From: Aliiroseovarius sp. F47248L | GTDB lineage: Bacteria > Pseudomonadota > Alphaproteobacteria > Rhodobacterales > Rhodobacteraceae | Direction of reading: 5' to 3' | NCBI RefSeq assembly: GCF_023016085.1 | Contig: NZ_JALKBF010000001.1 | Span: 1,364,001 to 1,428,000, forward strand | Length of the DNA: 64,000 nt | In this document: positions 1-8,709 of the stretch, one piece after another | Layout: every line of letters starts with the position of its first letter | How positions within the stretch are numbered: position 1 is the stretch's first letter | Translations under genes and position numbers: made by a program | The notes under the pieces: model-generated | The model's database searches: none | What the model saw: the letters and a program-made list of their open reading frames with translations, nothing else | Told to the model about the DNA's origin: nothing

Positions 1-120
1 CGAGTTAAGAACAACATCCGCCCCCGCCCGTGCCATCTCGCGCGCAATCCCCAGCCCGATGCCCGAATTTGATCCGGTGATAACAGCGGTCTTGCCGTCC
101 AGCGATGTTGTGATGGCCAT
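1..120 (-). CDS. Short-chain dehydrogenase/reductase, N-terminal part only
   Basis: The first 40 residues of an SDR-family NAD(P)-dependent oxidoreductase; the rest lies left of the window. The Rossmann glycine motif TGSNSGIG (residues 15-22) binds the nucleotide, and the strand before it (GKTAVIT) is typical. The start ATG at 118-120 follows AAGGGATCACC, a good ribosome binding site. The opening resembles 3-hydroxybutyrate dehydrogenase (polyhydroxybutyrate catabolism), but the catalytic Ser-Tyr-Lys part is not present, so the substrate cannot be assigned. No gene lies upstream on this strand; a candidate small RNA with its own terminator lies 170 bases away. Confidence 0.85.
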   Translation of the reverse strand, partial: MAITTSLDGKTAVITGSNSGIGLGIAREMARAGADVVLNS

Positions 121-291
121 GGTGATCCCTTTCAGAAACTATTGTTGCGACGCAGCATAGCCCAATGTCTTTTGCGCGCCAGTGGTTTCCCACCCGTGTT
201 CTGGCATGTCTGAAAGGTTGGTTTTGTGACAGTTCCATAACACCGATTCTCTTTTGCGGTCCCACCACAAATTCAACCGGTTCTCAGCCAT

Positions 292-367
292 AAAAAAAAC
301 GCCCGCACGAAGCGGGCGTTAAGTTATTGAGGCAGGTTTCATACAGGCAAGAAACCTATCGAGCAGT
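292..367 (-). ncRNA. Candidate small RNA with two hairpins and intrinsic terminator
   Basis: No gene occupies 121-472. On the minus strand this region reads as a compact transcription unit. TTGGAA (397-402) and TATAAA (374-379) are separated by 17 bases and would start RNA near 367. A 7-bp hairpin follows (arms 334-340 and 351-357, 10-base loop). Then comes a 9-bp GC-rich hairpin (298-306 and 312-320) followed by eight T residues (292-299 on the complementary strand). The terminator points away from the flanking plus-strand gene and no open frame of note lies inside. The RNA of about 75 nt is an inference; I recognise no family. Confidence 0.45.
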
Positions 368-373
368 GACCCC

Positions 374-402
374 TTTATAAGCGGTCAAGCGCCGCGTTCC
401 AA
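374..402 (-). promoter_or_regulatory. Putative sigma70-type promoter for the small RNA, overlapped by a palindrome
   Basis: The -35 TTGGAA (397-402) and -10 TATAAA (374-379) have 17-base spacing. The inverted repeat TGACC/GGTCA (367-371 and 383-387) straddles the -10 hexamer, so it could be an operator or simply part of the 5' end of the transcript. Confidence 0.35.
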
Positions 403-472
403 GCTAAAAGTTTGAAAAGACTATTTTACGCCTCTAATGTTTCCCTAAATCAAATGAGGGACGTGAAGGAAA

Positions 473-2299
473 ATGACGTTGATGAGAGCAGCCCCCAAAA
501 TTACGTTTCGCAGGTTGATCGGGGCGGTAACGCTCTCGGTTTTCGCTGCACAAACCGGGTATGCCGAGCCCAAACATGGCATAGCTATGTATGGCGACCC
601 TGTCCTTCCACCGGATTTTGTGTCTCTGCCCCATGTGAACGCCGATGCGCCCAAGGGCGGCAAGATCATTTTTGCCGAAGCCGGAAGCTATGATTCGCTG
701 CATCCGGCGATCCGTAAAGGCAGCGCGCCGTGGCAATTGCGCTTTATGCTCTTTGAAAGCCTTATGGGCCGCAGTTACGACGAGCCGTTCACGCTTTATG
801 GCCTTCTGGCCGAATCGGTCGAGACAAATGACGAACGCACTTGGGTTGAATACACTCTGCGCGAAGGCACCCAGTTTTCCGACGGAAGCCCCCTGACCAT
901 CGAAGATGTGATGTGGTCTTACGAGGTGCTCGGCACGCTTGGCCATCCCCGATATCATGGGGCGTGGCAGAAGGTCGAAACGATGGAGCAGACCGGTCCG
1001 CGGTCGGTCAGGTTCACCTTCAACACCGAGGATCGCGAATTGCCACTGATTCTCGGGATGCGACCTATTCTGAAAAAGGCGCAGTGGGAGGGAAAGGACT
1101 TCGAAGCCTCCGGCATTGATGTGATCCCGATCGGATCATCGCCTTACGTGATCGGCGATTTCGAACCCGGCCGCTATTTGACCCTGAAACGGAACCCCGA
1201 CTATTGGGGCAAGGATGTGCCCTTCATGAAGGGGCAAGCCAATCTGGACGAGATCCGGTTCGACTACTACGGTGACGGCGACGTGACCTTCGAGGCGTTC
1301 AAGGCTGGCGAAGCCACCACCCACCGTGAAACCAACCTTCAGAAATGGGCGACCCAGTTCGATTTTCCCGCCGTCCAGTCGGGTGATATCGTCCTGTCCG
1401 ACATCCCCCACCAGCGGCCCACCGGCATCATGGGATATGTGATGAACACCCGCCGTCCGGCGTTTGCCGATATCCGGGTGCGGGATGCGATGATCCACGC
1501 GTTCAATTTCGAGTTCATCAATCAAAGCCTGAACGCCGGGGCCAAGAAACGCATCCTGTCTTATTTCCACAACTCGGTATTGGGTATGGAACCCGGCAAA
1601 CCGGCCGAAGGTCTCGTGCGCGATATACTCATGCAATATGATGATCTGCCCGACGGCGCGGTTGAAGGATACGCCCTACCCGTTTCCGACGGGTCGGCCC
1701 GCAACCGAGACGGGTTGCGCCGCGCGATGGACTTGATGGAAGAAGCTGGCTGGACCGTTCAGGACGGCGAAATGAAAAACGCGGATGGCCAGACGTTTAC
1801 ATTCGAAATTTTGCTGAACAGCGGATCATCCGAAAACCGGCAAGAGATCGACATGTTTGCCAGTGCGTTGGAGCGCCTTGGCATCACGCCCACGATCACC
1901 TCGATCGACAGTGCGCAGTACAAGGAACGGACCAATGCGTTCGATTTCGACATGGCCTATTACTGGCGCGGCCTGTCGCTCAGTCCCGGTAACGAACAAA
2001 AGCTCTATTGGGGATCGGAAAGCGCAGATAAGGAAGGCACCCGCAACTGGATGGGTGTCAAAAGCGCCGCCATTGACGGTCTAATAGACTCCATGCTGAA
2101 CGCCAAGGGTCAGGACGATTTTCGCGCCGCCACCAAGGCGCTGGACCGCGTGTTGACTGCGGGGCGTTACGTCATCCCACTGGGCTATACCGAGTTGTCA
2201 CACATCGCCCATGTAAAAGAGCTGAAATACCCCGAGCGCGTGCCGATGTATGGCGACTATCTTGGCTTCCAGCCTGAAATTTGGTGGTACGAAGAATAG
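473..2299 (+). CDS. Peptide/microcin-type ABC transporter solute-binding protein (YejA-like)
   Basis: A 608-residue periplasmic family 5 extracellular solute-binding protein. A signal peptide spans about residues 1-31 (RRLIGAVTLSVFAAQTGYA). The mature start HGIAMYGDPVLPPDF and the DAPKGGKI stretch are typical of YejA-type proteins, which deliver oligopeptides or microcin C-like compounds to a YejBEF permease. The length is normal for the family. The start ATG follows GAAGGAAA. No permease or ATPase genes follow; the next gene is an arsenite pump, so this binding protein is an orphan here and must use a transporter encoded elsewhere. Confidence 0.88.
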   Translation: MTLMRAAPKITFRRLIGAVTLSVFAAQTGYAEPKHGIAMYGDPVLPPDFVSLPHVNADAPKGGKIIFAEAGSYDSLHPAIRKGSAPWQLRFMLFESLMGRSYDEPFTLYGLLAESVETNDERTWVEYTLREGTQFSDGSPLTIEDVMWSYEVLGTLGHPRYHGAWQKVETMEQTGPRSVRFTFNTEDRELPLILGMRPILKKAQWEGKDFEASGIDVIPIGSSPYVIGDFEPGRYLTLKRNPDYWGKDVPFMKGQANLDEIRFDYYGDGDVTFEAFKAGEATTHRETNLQKWATQFDFPAVQSGDIVLSDIPHQRPTGIMGYVMNTRRPAFADIRVRDAMIHAFNFEFINQSLNAGAKKRILSYFHNSVLGMEPGKPAEGLVRDILMQYDDLPDGAVEGYALPVSDGSARNRDGLRRAMDLMEEAGWTVQDGEMKNADGQTFTFEILLNSGSSENRQEIDMFASALERLGITPTITSIDSAQYKERTNAFDFDMAYYWRGLSLSPGNEQKLYWGSESADKEGTRNWMGVKSAAIDGLIDSMLNAKGQDDFRAATKALDRVLTAGRYVIPLGYTELSHIAHVKELKYPERVPMYGDYLGFQPEIWWYEE

Positions 2300-2383
2300 G
2301 CTTGCCCACTCCCCGCTTCCGCGTTACGGCCCTGTCACAAAACCGGGCTAACCACGTGCGGCACGGGGAACAAGGAGCATCCG

Positions 2384-3400
2384 ATGGGCTTGTTTGAGCG
2401 GTATCTGTCGCTTTGGGTGGCGCTGTGCATCCTGGCGGGCGTTGTGATGGGAAACACGGCCCCCAGCCTGTTCGCGCTGATCGCCGGGGGCGAGATCGCC
2501 AGCGTCAACCTGGTGGTCGCGGTGCTGATCTGGATCATGATCTATCCGATGATGGTTCAGGTTGATTTCGCCTCGATCAAGGATATCGGGCGCCGTCCAA
2601 AGGGGCTGGTGCTGACGCTGGTGATCAACTGGCTGATCAAGCCCTTCACCATGGCCGCGCTGGGTTGGCTGTTCTTCCGGGTGCTCTTTGCCGGGCTGGT
2701 CGACCCGGATACCGCCAGCGAGTATATCGCGGGCATGATCCTGCTTGGTGTCGCCCCCTGCACCGCCATGGTCTTTGTCTGGAGCCAACTGACCAAGGGC
2801 GATCCGGCCTATACGCTGGTGCAGGTCAGCGTGAATGACGTGATCATGATCTTTGCCTTTGCCCCGATTGCTGCGTTTCTTCTTGGGATCAGCGACGTGA
2901 CGGTGCCGTGGCAAACGTTACTTCTGTCGGTCGTGCTTTACGTGGTGTTGCCCCTTGCCGCCGGGATCTGGACCCGCCATCGCCTGATGCAATCGGGCGA
3001 GGCACAGGTAGAGGCATTCCTTTCCCACCTGAAACCCTGGTCCGTCATCGGCCTTCTGGCCACCGTGGTGCTTCTGTTCGGCTTTCAGGCGCAAACCATT
3101 CTGGCCCAACCGCTGGCCATCGTCTTGATCGCCATCCCGCTACTGATCCAGACCTACGGTATTTTTGCCATCGCCTATGGTGCCGCGCGCGCAATGAAAC
3201 TGCCCCACAACATTGCGGCCCCGGCCTGCATGATCGGCACGTCGAACTTCTTTGAACTGGCCGTTGCAGTCGCCATTTCGCTGTTCGGCCTGAATTCTGG
3301 CGCGGCGCTGGCAACCGTGGTCGGCGTGCTGGTCGAGGTACCGGTGATGCTTTCGCTCGTCGCGATTGCAAACCGGACCCGGCATTGGTTCCCGAGGTGA
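2384..3400 (+). CDS. acr3: Arsenite efflux permease, Acr3 family
   Basis: A 338-residue inner-membrane protein with about ten hydrophobic segments. [15 protein letters not shown] (near residue 124) carries the conserved cysteine of the Acr3 family, and [11 protein letters not shown] near residue 285 is the other family signature. Acr3 proteins export arsenite using the proton motive force. The start follows AAGGAGCATCCG, a strong ribosome binding site. The usual partners arsR and arsC (or arsH) are absent on both sides, so regulation and arsenate reduction would have to come from elsewhere. Confidence 0.9.
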   Translation: MGLFERYLSLWVALCILAGVVMGNTAPSLFALIAGGEIASVNLVVAVLIWIMIYPMMVQVDFASIKDIGRRPKGLVLTLVINWLIKPFTMAALGWLFFRVLFAGLVDPDTASEYIAGMILLGVAPCTAMVFVWSQLTKGDPAYTLVQVSVNDVIMIFAFAPIAAFLLGISDVTVPWQTLLLSVVLYVVLPLAAGIWTRHRLMQSGEAQVEAFLSHLKPWSVIGLLATVVLLFGFQAQTILAQPLAIVLIAIPLLIQTYGIFAIAYGAARAMKLPHNIAAPACMIGTSNFFELAVAVAISLFGLNSGAALATVVGVLVEVPVMLSLVAIANRTRHWFPR

Positions 3401-3650
3401 GGCATTGATGGGGCGGTTGGAAGTTAGAGTGTTCTAAATTAGATGTATGTCAACTTAGAGCCCTAATTGCACGATGTCGCAAATCTATTGAACGTTCGTA
3501 ACTCAGCACGTTCTGAAACGCGATCAGCCTAGCCATATTTGTTGCTGATTGCGACATATCTCCGCCATAAATCTCTGCGACCACTAAGAGCGTTAATCAA
3601 ATCAGAGTGCCCACTCTGTTCGCATATCATTCGGCAATCGGAGGCCAAGG
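3401..3650. other. AT-rich intergenic stretch before the HEPN-like gene
   Basis: These 250 bases are visibly poorer in G+C than the flanking genes and contain no plausible gene. Together with the following gene and 4323-4506 they form an islet of unlike composition, which suggests acquisition by transfer. No repeat, integrase or attachment site is visible. Confidence 0.5.
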
Positions 3651-4322
3651 ATGAGAGGCTATCGTTCTATAGACGATTTTTGGGAATATCTTGGGGAACT
3701 TGGTGTCCTTGGGCCGGCGGGCAAAGCGTTATTGGCCATGCTTCTTGCGGGCTGTGTGCTGTTGATAGGAGCGTGGCTGTACTCACGATATCAACAGTTT
3801 CGGATAGGAGGCGGTTTTGAGGGCCACCGAGCTCGAAGCAAGATAAAGAGACTGCGCACACAAGGGCAATTAGAGGGTGAATTCACCTATGCCGATGCGT
3901 TGGAATTGACCAAAACCGGCACCATTCGCACGAAGTCATTGGCAGACAAGATCATCGACTGCATCGTGCCCATAGAGATACTCTTTAGCAGCACAGAACA
4001 TGACCTCATTTATCAGCTGGAAATGGAGTATCGGAGCGAAAAAGAAGTGGCCGGTTGGGTCGAAGTTTCTCAAACGCTCAACCTCACAGACATTTCAAAA
4101 GTTTTGGAAGAAGTTGTTCTAGTGCGTAACATTGTTTGCCACCCAGAGTTCAGCCAACGTAACATGCCGGAGGACGAGACACTTTATGACAATCTGAGAA
4201 GGCGCGCACTGGAGTTGCACGATGAGTTTGCAAAGATCGACGGTGTTGCACGACTGAGATCGGCAAGCGTGAGTTACTTGAGTAAACATGCACCTCATAT
4301 GTTGCCGCTTCCGACTTGGTGA
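3651..4322 (+). CDS. Membrane-anchored protein of unknown function with a HEPN-like motif
   Basis: This 223-residue protein belongs to no family I can name. One transmembrane helix lies at about 26-45 (ALLAMLLAGCVLLIGAW), followed by a basic juxtamembrane stretch and a cytoplasmic helical domain of about 150 residues. At 159-164 it reads RNIVCH, fitting the R-N-x3-H (Rx4-6H) signature of HEPN-fold ribonucleases, with a preceding amphipathic helix (SKVLEEVVLV) and following HPE as in many HEPN proteins. The start follows GGAGGCCAAGG. It stands alone in an AT-rich islet with no toxin-antitoxin or defence partner beside it. HEPN assignment rests on the motif alone. Confidence 0.6.
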   Translation: MRGYRSIDDFWEYLGELGVLGPAGKALLAMLLAGCVLLIGAWLYSRYQQFRIGGGFEGHRARSKIKRLRTQGQLEGEFTYADALELTKTGTIRTKSLADKIIDCIVPIEILFSSTEHDLIYQLEMEYRSEKEVAGWVEVSQTLNLTDISKVLEEVVLVRNIVCHPEFSQRNMPEDETLYDNLRRRALELHDEFAKIDGVARLRSASVSYLSKHAPHMLPLPTW

Positions 4323-4506
4323 TTTTAAGCGGTATGGCGAAGACGCTGAACAGTTTTTCGGATGCATCGCTGCATGATTGGTTAGGGAGGTGATCCACTG
4401 GTGTTATGATATAAGGTCAAAATTCCTGAAAGTGATCTTTGGCATTTCTTCAGCAAAAGTCGGTTCTCTCCGCAAGGCCGACAATCACACCACTCCGCCT
4501 CAAACC
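4323..4506. other. Intergenic remainder of AT-rich islet
   Basis: These 184 bases lie between the HEPN-like gene and the convergent regulator gene. No gene is seen. There is no clear intrinsic terminator with a T run. Confidence 0.4.
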
Positions 4507-5133
4507 TCACACCAGTGACGTCACCCACAGGATCGTTGCGTCCTCGGCACTGGTTGACACCACATTATGCCCCATGGACGCGTCGTAATAGGCGCTGTCG
4601 CCGCGCTTCATCTCGACCGGTTCATAAAACTCGGTGATCAGACGGATCGCGCCGGTCAGGACATAAAGGAACTCCTCGCCGTCATGACGCACCCAGCCGT
4701 CGAACTCGTCGAATGATCGCGCCCGCACCCGTGCGCGATAAGGCAACATCGTTTTCTTGGTCAGCGCACCGGCCAGCAATTCGTGTTCATAGGTGGTGGT
4801 TGCGTGCGCCGCCCCTTCGCCCGTTTTGGTCACAGCCATGCGGCCCGACACTTGTGCGGCCTTTGGCGCGGTGAACAGTTGTGGCACCGAGATTTCCAGT
4901 CCGACAGCCAGTTTCTTCAACGCCTCATAGGTGGGCGACATCTGTCCGTTTTCGATCTTTGACAGGGTCGACCGTGCAAGACCCGCCTGACGCGCCGCCT
5001 GCTCCAACGTCCAGCCGCGCGATTTACGCAGGTCCCGCACCCGAGCGCCAAGGTCCAACGGGCTGGGATCGGGAGGCTCGTCCCCGTTCTCACGGGCCAG
5101 ACGGATCAGACTGGGTTGTTCAGGCTTTATCAT
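4507..5133 (-). CDS. XRE-type regulator with C-terminal cupin sensor domain
   Basis: A 208-residue transcription regulator. Residues about 28-85 form a Cro/C1 helix-turn-helix (LEQAARQAGLARSTLSKIEN) and residues about 130-205 a small cupin beta-barrel (FLYVLTGAIRLITEF; MKRGDSAYYDASMGHNV) that usually binds a small ligand. The architecture matches the PuuR/SutR-like group. Its gene diverges from the acyl-CoA ligase gene with a short shared upstream region, so it probably controls that ligase in response to its substrate. This is inferred from position only. Confidence 0.88.
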   Translation of the reverse strand: MIKPEQPSLIRLARENGDEPPDPSPLDLGARVRDLRKSRGWTLEQAARQAGLARSTLSKIENGQMSPTYEALKKLAVGLEISVPQLFTAPKAAQVSGRMAVTKTGEGAAHATTTYEHELLAGALTKKTMLPYRARVRARSFDEFDGWVRHDGEEFLYVLTGAIRLITEFYEPVEMKRGDSAYYDASMGHNVVSTSAEDATILWVTSLV

Positions 5134-5212
5134 GCGCTTTCAATACACGGAAACCCGAGTGATGCAACTGCGCGCCCTTGCAAGTTCAGCCAGAGCTTGG
5201 CACATCACACGC

Positions 5213-6757
5213 ATGCTGTCCGAGTTTCACCCCACCACCCCACTGCCGTCGCCGCCTCAAGCTTTCAACATGGCGCGCTATGTGCTGACTCATGCCGCGG
5301 ATATGGGTGACAAGATCGCTCTGTCAGTGGTGACACCAGACGGGACAGGCGAGACGCATTGGACGTACAAGCAACTGAATCGCGCAGTTCGGGGTGTGGC
5401 TGGCGGGTTGTTGGCGCAAGGGTTGTCGCCCGGCGACAGAGTGCTTTTGCGGCTGGGCAACACAGTGGATTTTCCGCTGGCTTTTCTGGGCGCGATTGCT
5501 GCCGGGCTGGTGCCGGTGCCGACCTCGTCTCAGTTGACGCAGGCAGAAATCACCAAGATGGCAGCAATGATCACGCCCAGGCTGATAATCGCTGATGACG
5601 GGATTGCCTTACCGTCAAAATCAGATGCACCGGTGCTGGAAGTGGATGCACTGCACCAGTTGGCCAACCACACGCCCGCACCGTTTCACATGGGCGATCC
5701 TGAGCGTCCGGGTTATGTCGTGTTCACGTCGGGCACATCCGGCAAGGCGCGCGCGGTTGTGCATGCTCATCGTGCCATCTGGGCGCGGCAAATGATGTGG
5801 GACGGCTGGTATGGGATAACGCGTGATGATCGTTCGATGCATGCGGGCGCGTTCAACTGGACCTACACGCTGGGCACCGGACTGATGGACCCTTGGTCGG
5901 TGGGCGCAACGGCTTTGATCCCGGCGGCAGGCACATCCTCTGATCAGCTCGGTCCATTGCTGGCACGCGAAAACGCGACGATCTTTGCCGCTGCGCCCGG
6001 TGTCTATCGACAGATGCTGCGCGCGCCATTGCCTGCCCTGCCCGCCTTGCGTCATGGCTTGTCTGCGGGTGAAAAGCTGCCCGCGACCACGCGCGCCAAT
6101 TGGGTCGAGACGTCCCGGACCCCGATCCATGAAGCCTATGGCATGTCGGAATGTTCGACCTTTATCTCGGGCGCGCCCAACCACCCTGCCCCGGATGGCA
6201 CGCTCGGCTATCCTCAGCCGGGACGGCACATCGCGGTGCTGGACACAGACGGTCAGATCATGCCACGCGACACACCCGGCATTATGGCTGTACATCGCAG
6301 CGATCCGGGTTTGATGCTGGGCTATCTTGGTGCCGATAAGGACACAAAAAGCCGATACAGCGGTGACTGGTTCCTTACAGGCGACACTGTTAGTATGGCG
6401 AAGGACGGGGCGATCACTTTTGAAGGGCGGTCGGATGACATCATGAACGCGGGTGGCTTCCGGGTCTCTCCGATCGAAGTCGAAGCCGCCATGGCTTTAC
6501 ATCCCGGCATACACGAAGCCGCCTGTGCCGAGGTGGCGGTGAAAGACGATGCCACGATCATTGCGTGTTTCTATACGCCTGAAATCGATCCGATCCCTGA
6601 AGACACGCTTTCAACCCATGCCCACTCGCAGTTAGCGCATTACAAATGCCCTCGGTTGTTCATTCCACTCGACAATCTGCCACGCGGGGCCAACAACAAG
6701 CTTTTGCGCGCCACCCTGCGCGCACAGTTTGAGGCCGGGTTGCTCACCCAACTGTGA
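5213..6757 (+). CDS. AMP-dependent acyl-CoA synthetase/ligase
   Basis: An ANL-superfamily ligase of about 514 residues that adenylates a carboxylate and transfers it to CoA. Motifs include the P-loop FTSGTSGKARAVVHAH, the A5 segment YGMSECSTF, GDWFLTGDT and GRSDDIMNAGGFRVSPIEVE, and the catalytic lysine near the end (GANNKLLR). The spacing resembles benzoate- or aryl-CoA ligases, but the substrate is unknown. The frame is open upstream to 5132. I choose ATG 5213 because the family usually starts just before FNMARYVL and because the divergent promoter needs 5134-5212. No strong ribosome binding site distinguishes the candidates. Confidence 0.85.
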   Translation: MLSEFHPTTPLPSPPQAFNMARYVLTHAADMGDKIALSVVTPDGTGETHWTYKQLNRAVRGVAGGLLAQGLSPGDRVLLRLGNTVDFPLAFLGAIAAGLVPVPTSSQLTQAEITKMAAMITPRLIIADDGIALPSKSDAPVLEVDALHQLANHTPAPFHMGDPERPGYVVFTSGTSGKARAVVHAHRAIWARQMMWDGWYGITRDDRSMHAGAFNWTYTLGTGLMDPWSVGATALIPAAGTSSDQLGPLLARENATIFAAAPGVYRQMLRAPLPALPALRHGLSAGEKLPATTRANWVETSRTPIHEAYGMSECSTFISGAPNHPAPDGTLGYPQPGRHIAVLDTDGQIMPRDTPGIMAVHRSDPGLMLGYLGADKDTKSRYSGDWFLTGDTVSMAKDGAITFEGRSDDIMNAGGFRVSPIEVEAAMALHPGIHEAACAEVAVKDDATIIACFYTPEIDPIPEDTLSTHAHSQLAHYKCPRLFIPLDNLPRGANNKLLRATLRAQFEAGLLTQL

Positions 6758-6817
6758 TCCACAACACTTCCCATCCCCGACAATCCCCGGTAGAGCTTTC
6801 GCGTAAGGGAGACCCCA

Positions 6818-7480
6818 ATGATCCGCCTCGACATCTTTTCCGACCCGATCTGCCCCTGGTGCTATATCGGAAAGTCCCGCCTTGATCACGCACTGGAAGC
6901 GCGGCCTGACCATCCGTTCAAGATCGAATGGCATCCCTTTCAACTGAACCCGGATATGCCCGAGGACGGCATGGACCGTCGTGCGTATCTTGAAGCAAAA
7001 TTCGGCGGGCAAGAAGGCGCGGTAAAAGCCTATCTGCCAGTGGCGACCGAAGCTGAAGCCTCGGGCCTTAAGATCAATCTTGAGGGTATCAAGCGCACCC
7101 CGAACACCCTGAACGCTCATCGCTTGATCCATTGGGCGGGGATCGAGTTCAAGCAGAACGCCGTCGTAGACCGCCTGTTCCGCGCCTATTTCATCGAAGG
7201 TATCGATATCGGCGACCAATCGCAGCTTGCTCGCATAGCGACTTCGGTCGGGATGGATGGTGACGTCGTGACACGCCTTCTGAAGACGGACGCCGATGCC
7301 GAGGATATTCAGGCGCGCGATATGGATGCCCGGCGAAAGGGCGTTCAGTCCGTGCCGACCTTCGTCGTGGCCAACCAACATGTGGTTCCGGGCGCGCAAC
7401 CGACCGAACTTTGGACACAGGTGATTGATGACCTGATCGCACAGCTGGCCGCCAGATCGACCGAAGGTCCGGCGCATTGA
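6818..7480 (+). CDS. frnE: DsbA-family oxidoreductase, FrnE-like
   Basis: A 220-residue thioredoxin-fold protein with no signal peptide, so it is cytoplasmic. CPWC at residues 12-15 is the redox motif (SDPICPWCYIGK), followed by the helical insertion typical of FrnE and 2-hydroxychromene-2-carboxylate isomerase relatives. The cis-proline loop reads VQSVPTFVV. FrnE proteins act as disulfide isomerases in oxidative stress, while isomerase relatives lack the cysteines; the intact CPWC favours FrnE. The start follows AAGGGAGACCCCA. The stop overlaps the next gene's proposed start. Confidence 0.85.
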   Translation: MIRLDIFSDPICPWCYIGKSRLDHALEARPDHPFKIEWHPFQLNPDMPEDGMDRRAYLEAKFGGQEGAVKAYLPVATEAEASGLKINLEGIKRTPNTLNAHRLIHWAGIEFKQNAVVDRLFRAYFIEGIDIGDQSQLARIATSVGMDGDVVTRLLKTDADAEDIQARDMDARRKGVQSVPTFVVANQHVVPGAQPTELWTQVIDDLIAQLAARSTEGPAH

Positions 7481-8709
7481 TCACCCGTTTCATTTCCCAG
7501 CATGTTTCGCCTCAGACGCCCTTGCGGTTGCGCGAATATGTGCTGTTGATCGCGGCACTGTTTTCGATGGTCGCGTTTTCCATCGACTCCATTTTGCCCG
7601 CATTGCCGGAAATCGGCAGCCAGTTGGTGCCCGATGATATCAACAAGGCGCAGCTTCTGATCAGCGCCTTTGTGATCGGCGCGGGGTTTGGCCAGCTAGT
7701 CTTTGGCCCTTTGTCCGACAGCATGGGGCGGCGGTTTTCCCTGTCGATGGGCATGTTGCTTTACATGCTGGCCGCCTTCGCCGCTTTTTGGGCGCAAACG
7801 CTAGAGGCCATTCTGTTCTGGCGGTTCGTGCAAGGATTGGGTGCTGCCGGGCCGCGCACCTGCGGCATGGCGATGACCCGCGACCTTTACGAAGGGCGGC
7901 AAATGGCGCGGGTGAATTCAATGGCGTTTGGGTTTTTCGTCTTCGTGCCCGCCGTTGCCCCGATGATCGGACAGTGGATTGTGCTGGGCTTTGGCTGGCG
8001 GCAGATGTTCACCGCTTACATCTTGCTGGCCGCAGCGATCCTGACTTGGTTTTTACTGCGCCAGCCCGAAACCCTGCCACCAGAGCGTCGGCGGCCCCTG
8101 TCGCTGCGCCCCACACTGTCGGCGTTCAAGGTGGTTTTGCAAACACGTGTGACACTGATCTATATGGCGATCATCACGCTGGCATTCGGTCAGCTGATGT
8201 CGTTCATCAGTTCGGCCCAGCAGATATTTGTCGACGTATTGGGAGCTGGTACAAACTTCCCTTATTATTTCGCGTTGGTGACGGTTTTTTCCGCCTTCTC
8301 TGGGTTCTTAAATGCCCAGCTTGTCGTACGCTTGGGAATGCGTCGGCTGGCGCTGGCGGGGTTTGCGACGCAGACGGTTCTGGCTTCACTGACGCTCCTT
8401 GCATGGTGGTATTTGGACCCGCAAGGCGCGTTTGCGCTGTGGCTGTTCTGCGGCTGGGCGACAACACTTTTCTTCTTGAACGGGCTGAGTTTCGGTAATC
8501 TGAACGCGCTGGCCATTCAGCCCTTGGGCCATGTGGCGGGCACCGCAAGCGCCGTGATCGGGGCCGTGCCCACCGTCGCCGCCATCGCCATTGCTGCCCC
8601 TGTTGGGCTGGCCTTCAACAACACACCCTTTCCACTTTTGATCGGAGTCACGATCTGTTCGGCGCTGGCATGGGCGCTGATGCAGTTGGACCGGGGAAAC
8701 ATGAACTAA
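7477..8709 (+). CDS. MFS multidrug exporter, Bcr/CflA type
   Basis: About 410 residues with twelve hydrophobic segments, of the Bcr/CflA drug-resistance MFS group. The loop 2-3 motif GPLSDSMGRR is the MFS A-motif, and SIDSILPALPEIG in helix 1 is typical of the subfamily. The only common start codon that keeps the full N-terminus is a TTG at 7477 overlapping the upstream stop (TTGA), implying translational coupling to the FrnE-like gene. TTG codons shortly downstream (for example in LRLREY) are alternatives. It ends in a four-base convergent overlap with mfd. Confidence 0.85.
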   Translation: MITRFISQHVSPQTPLRLREYVLLIAALFSMVAFSIDSILPALPEIGSQLVPDDINKAQLLISAFVIGAGFGQLVFGPLSDSMGRRFSLSMGMLLYMLAAFAAFWAQTLEAILFWRFVQGLGAAGPRTCGMAMTRDLYEGRQMARVNSMAFGFFVFVPAVAPMIGQWIVLGFGWRQMFTAYILLAAAILTWFLLRQPETLPPERRRPLSLRPTLSAFKVVLQTRVTLIYMAIITLAFGQLMSFISSAQQIFVDVLGAGTNFPYYFALVTVFSAFSGFLNAQLVVRLGMRRLALAGFATQTVLASLTLLAWWYLDPQGAFALWLFCGWATTLFFLNGLSFGNLNALAIQPLGHVAGTASAVIGAVPTVAAIAIAAPVGLAFNNTPFPLLIGVTICSALAWALMQLDRGNMN

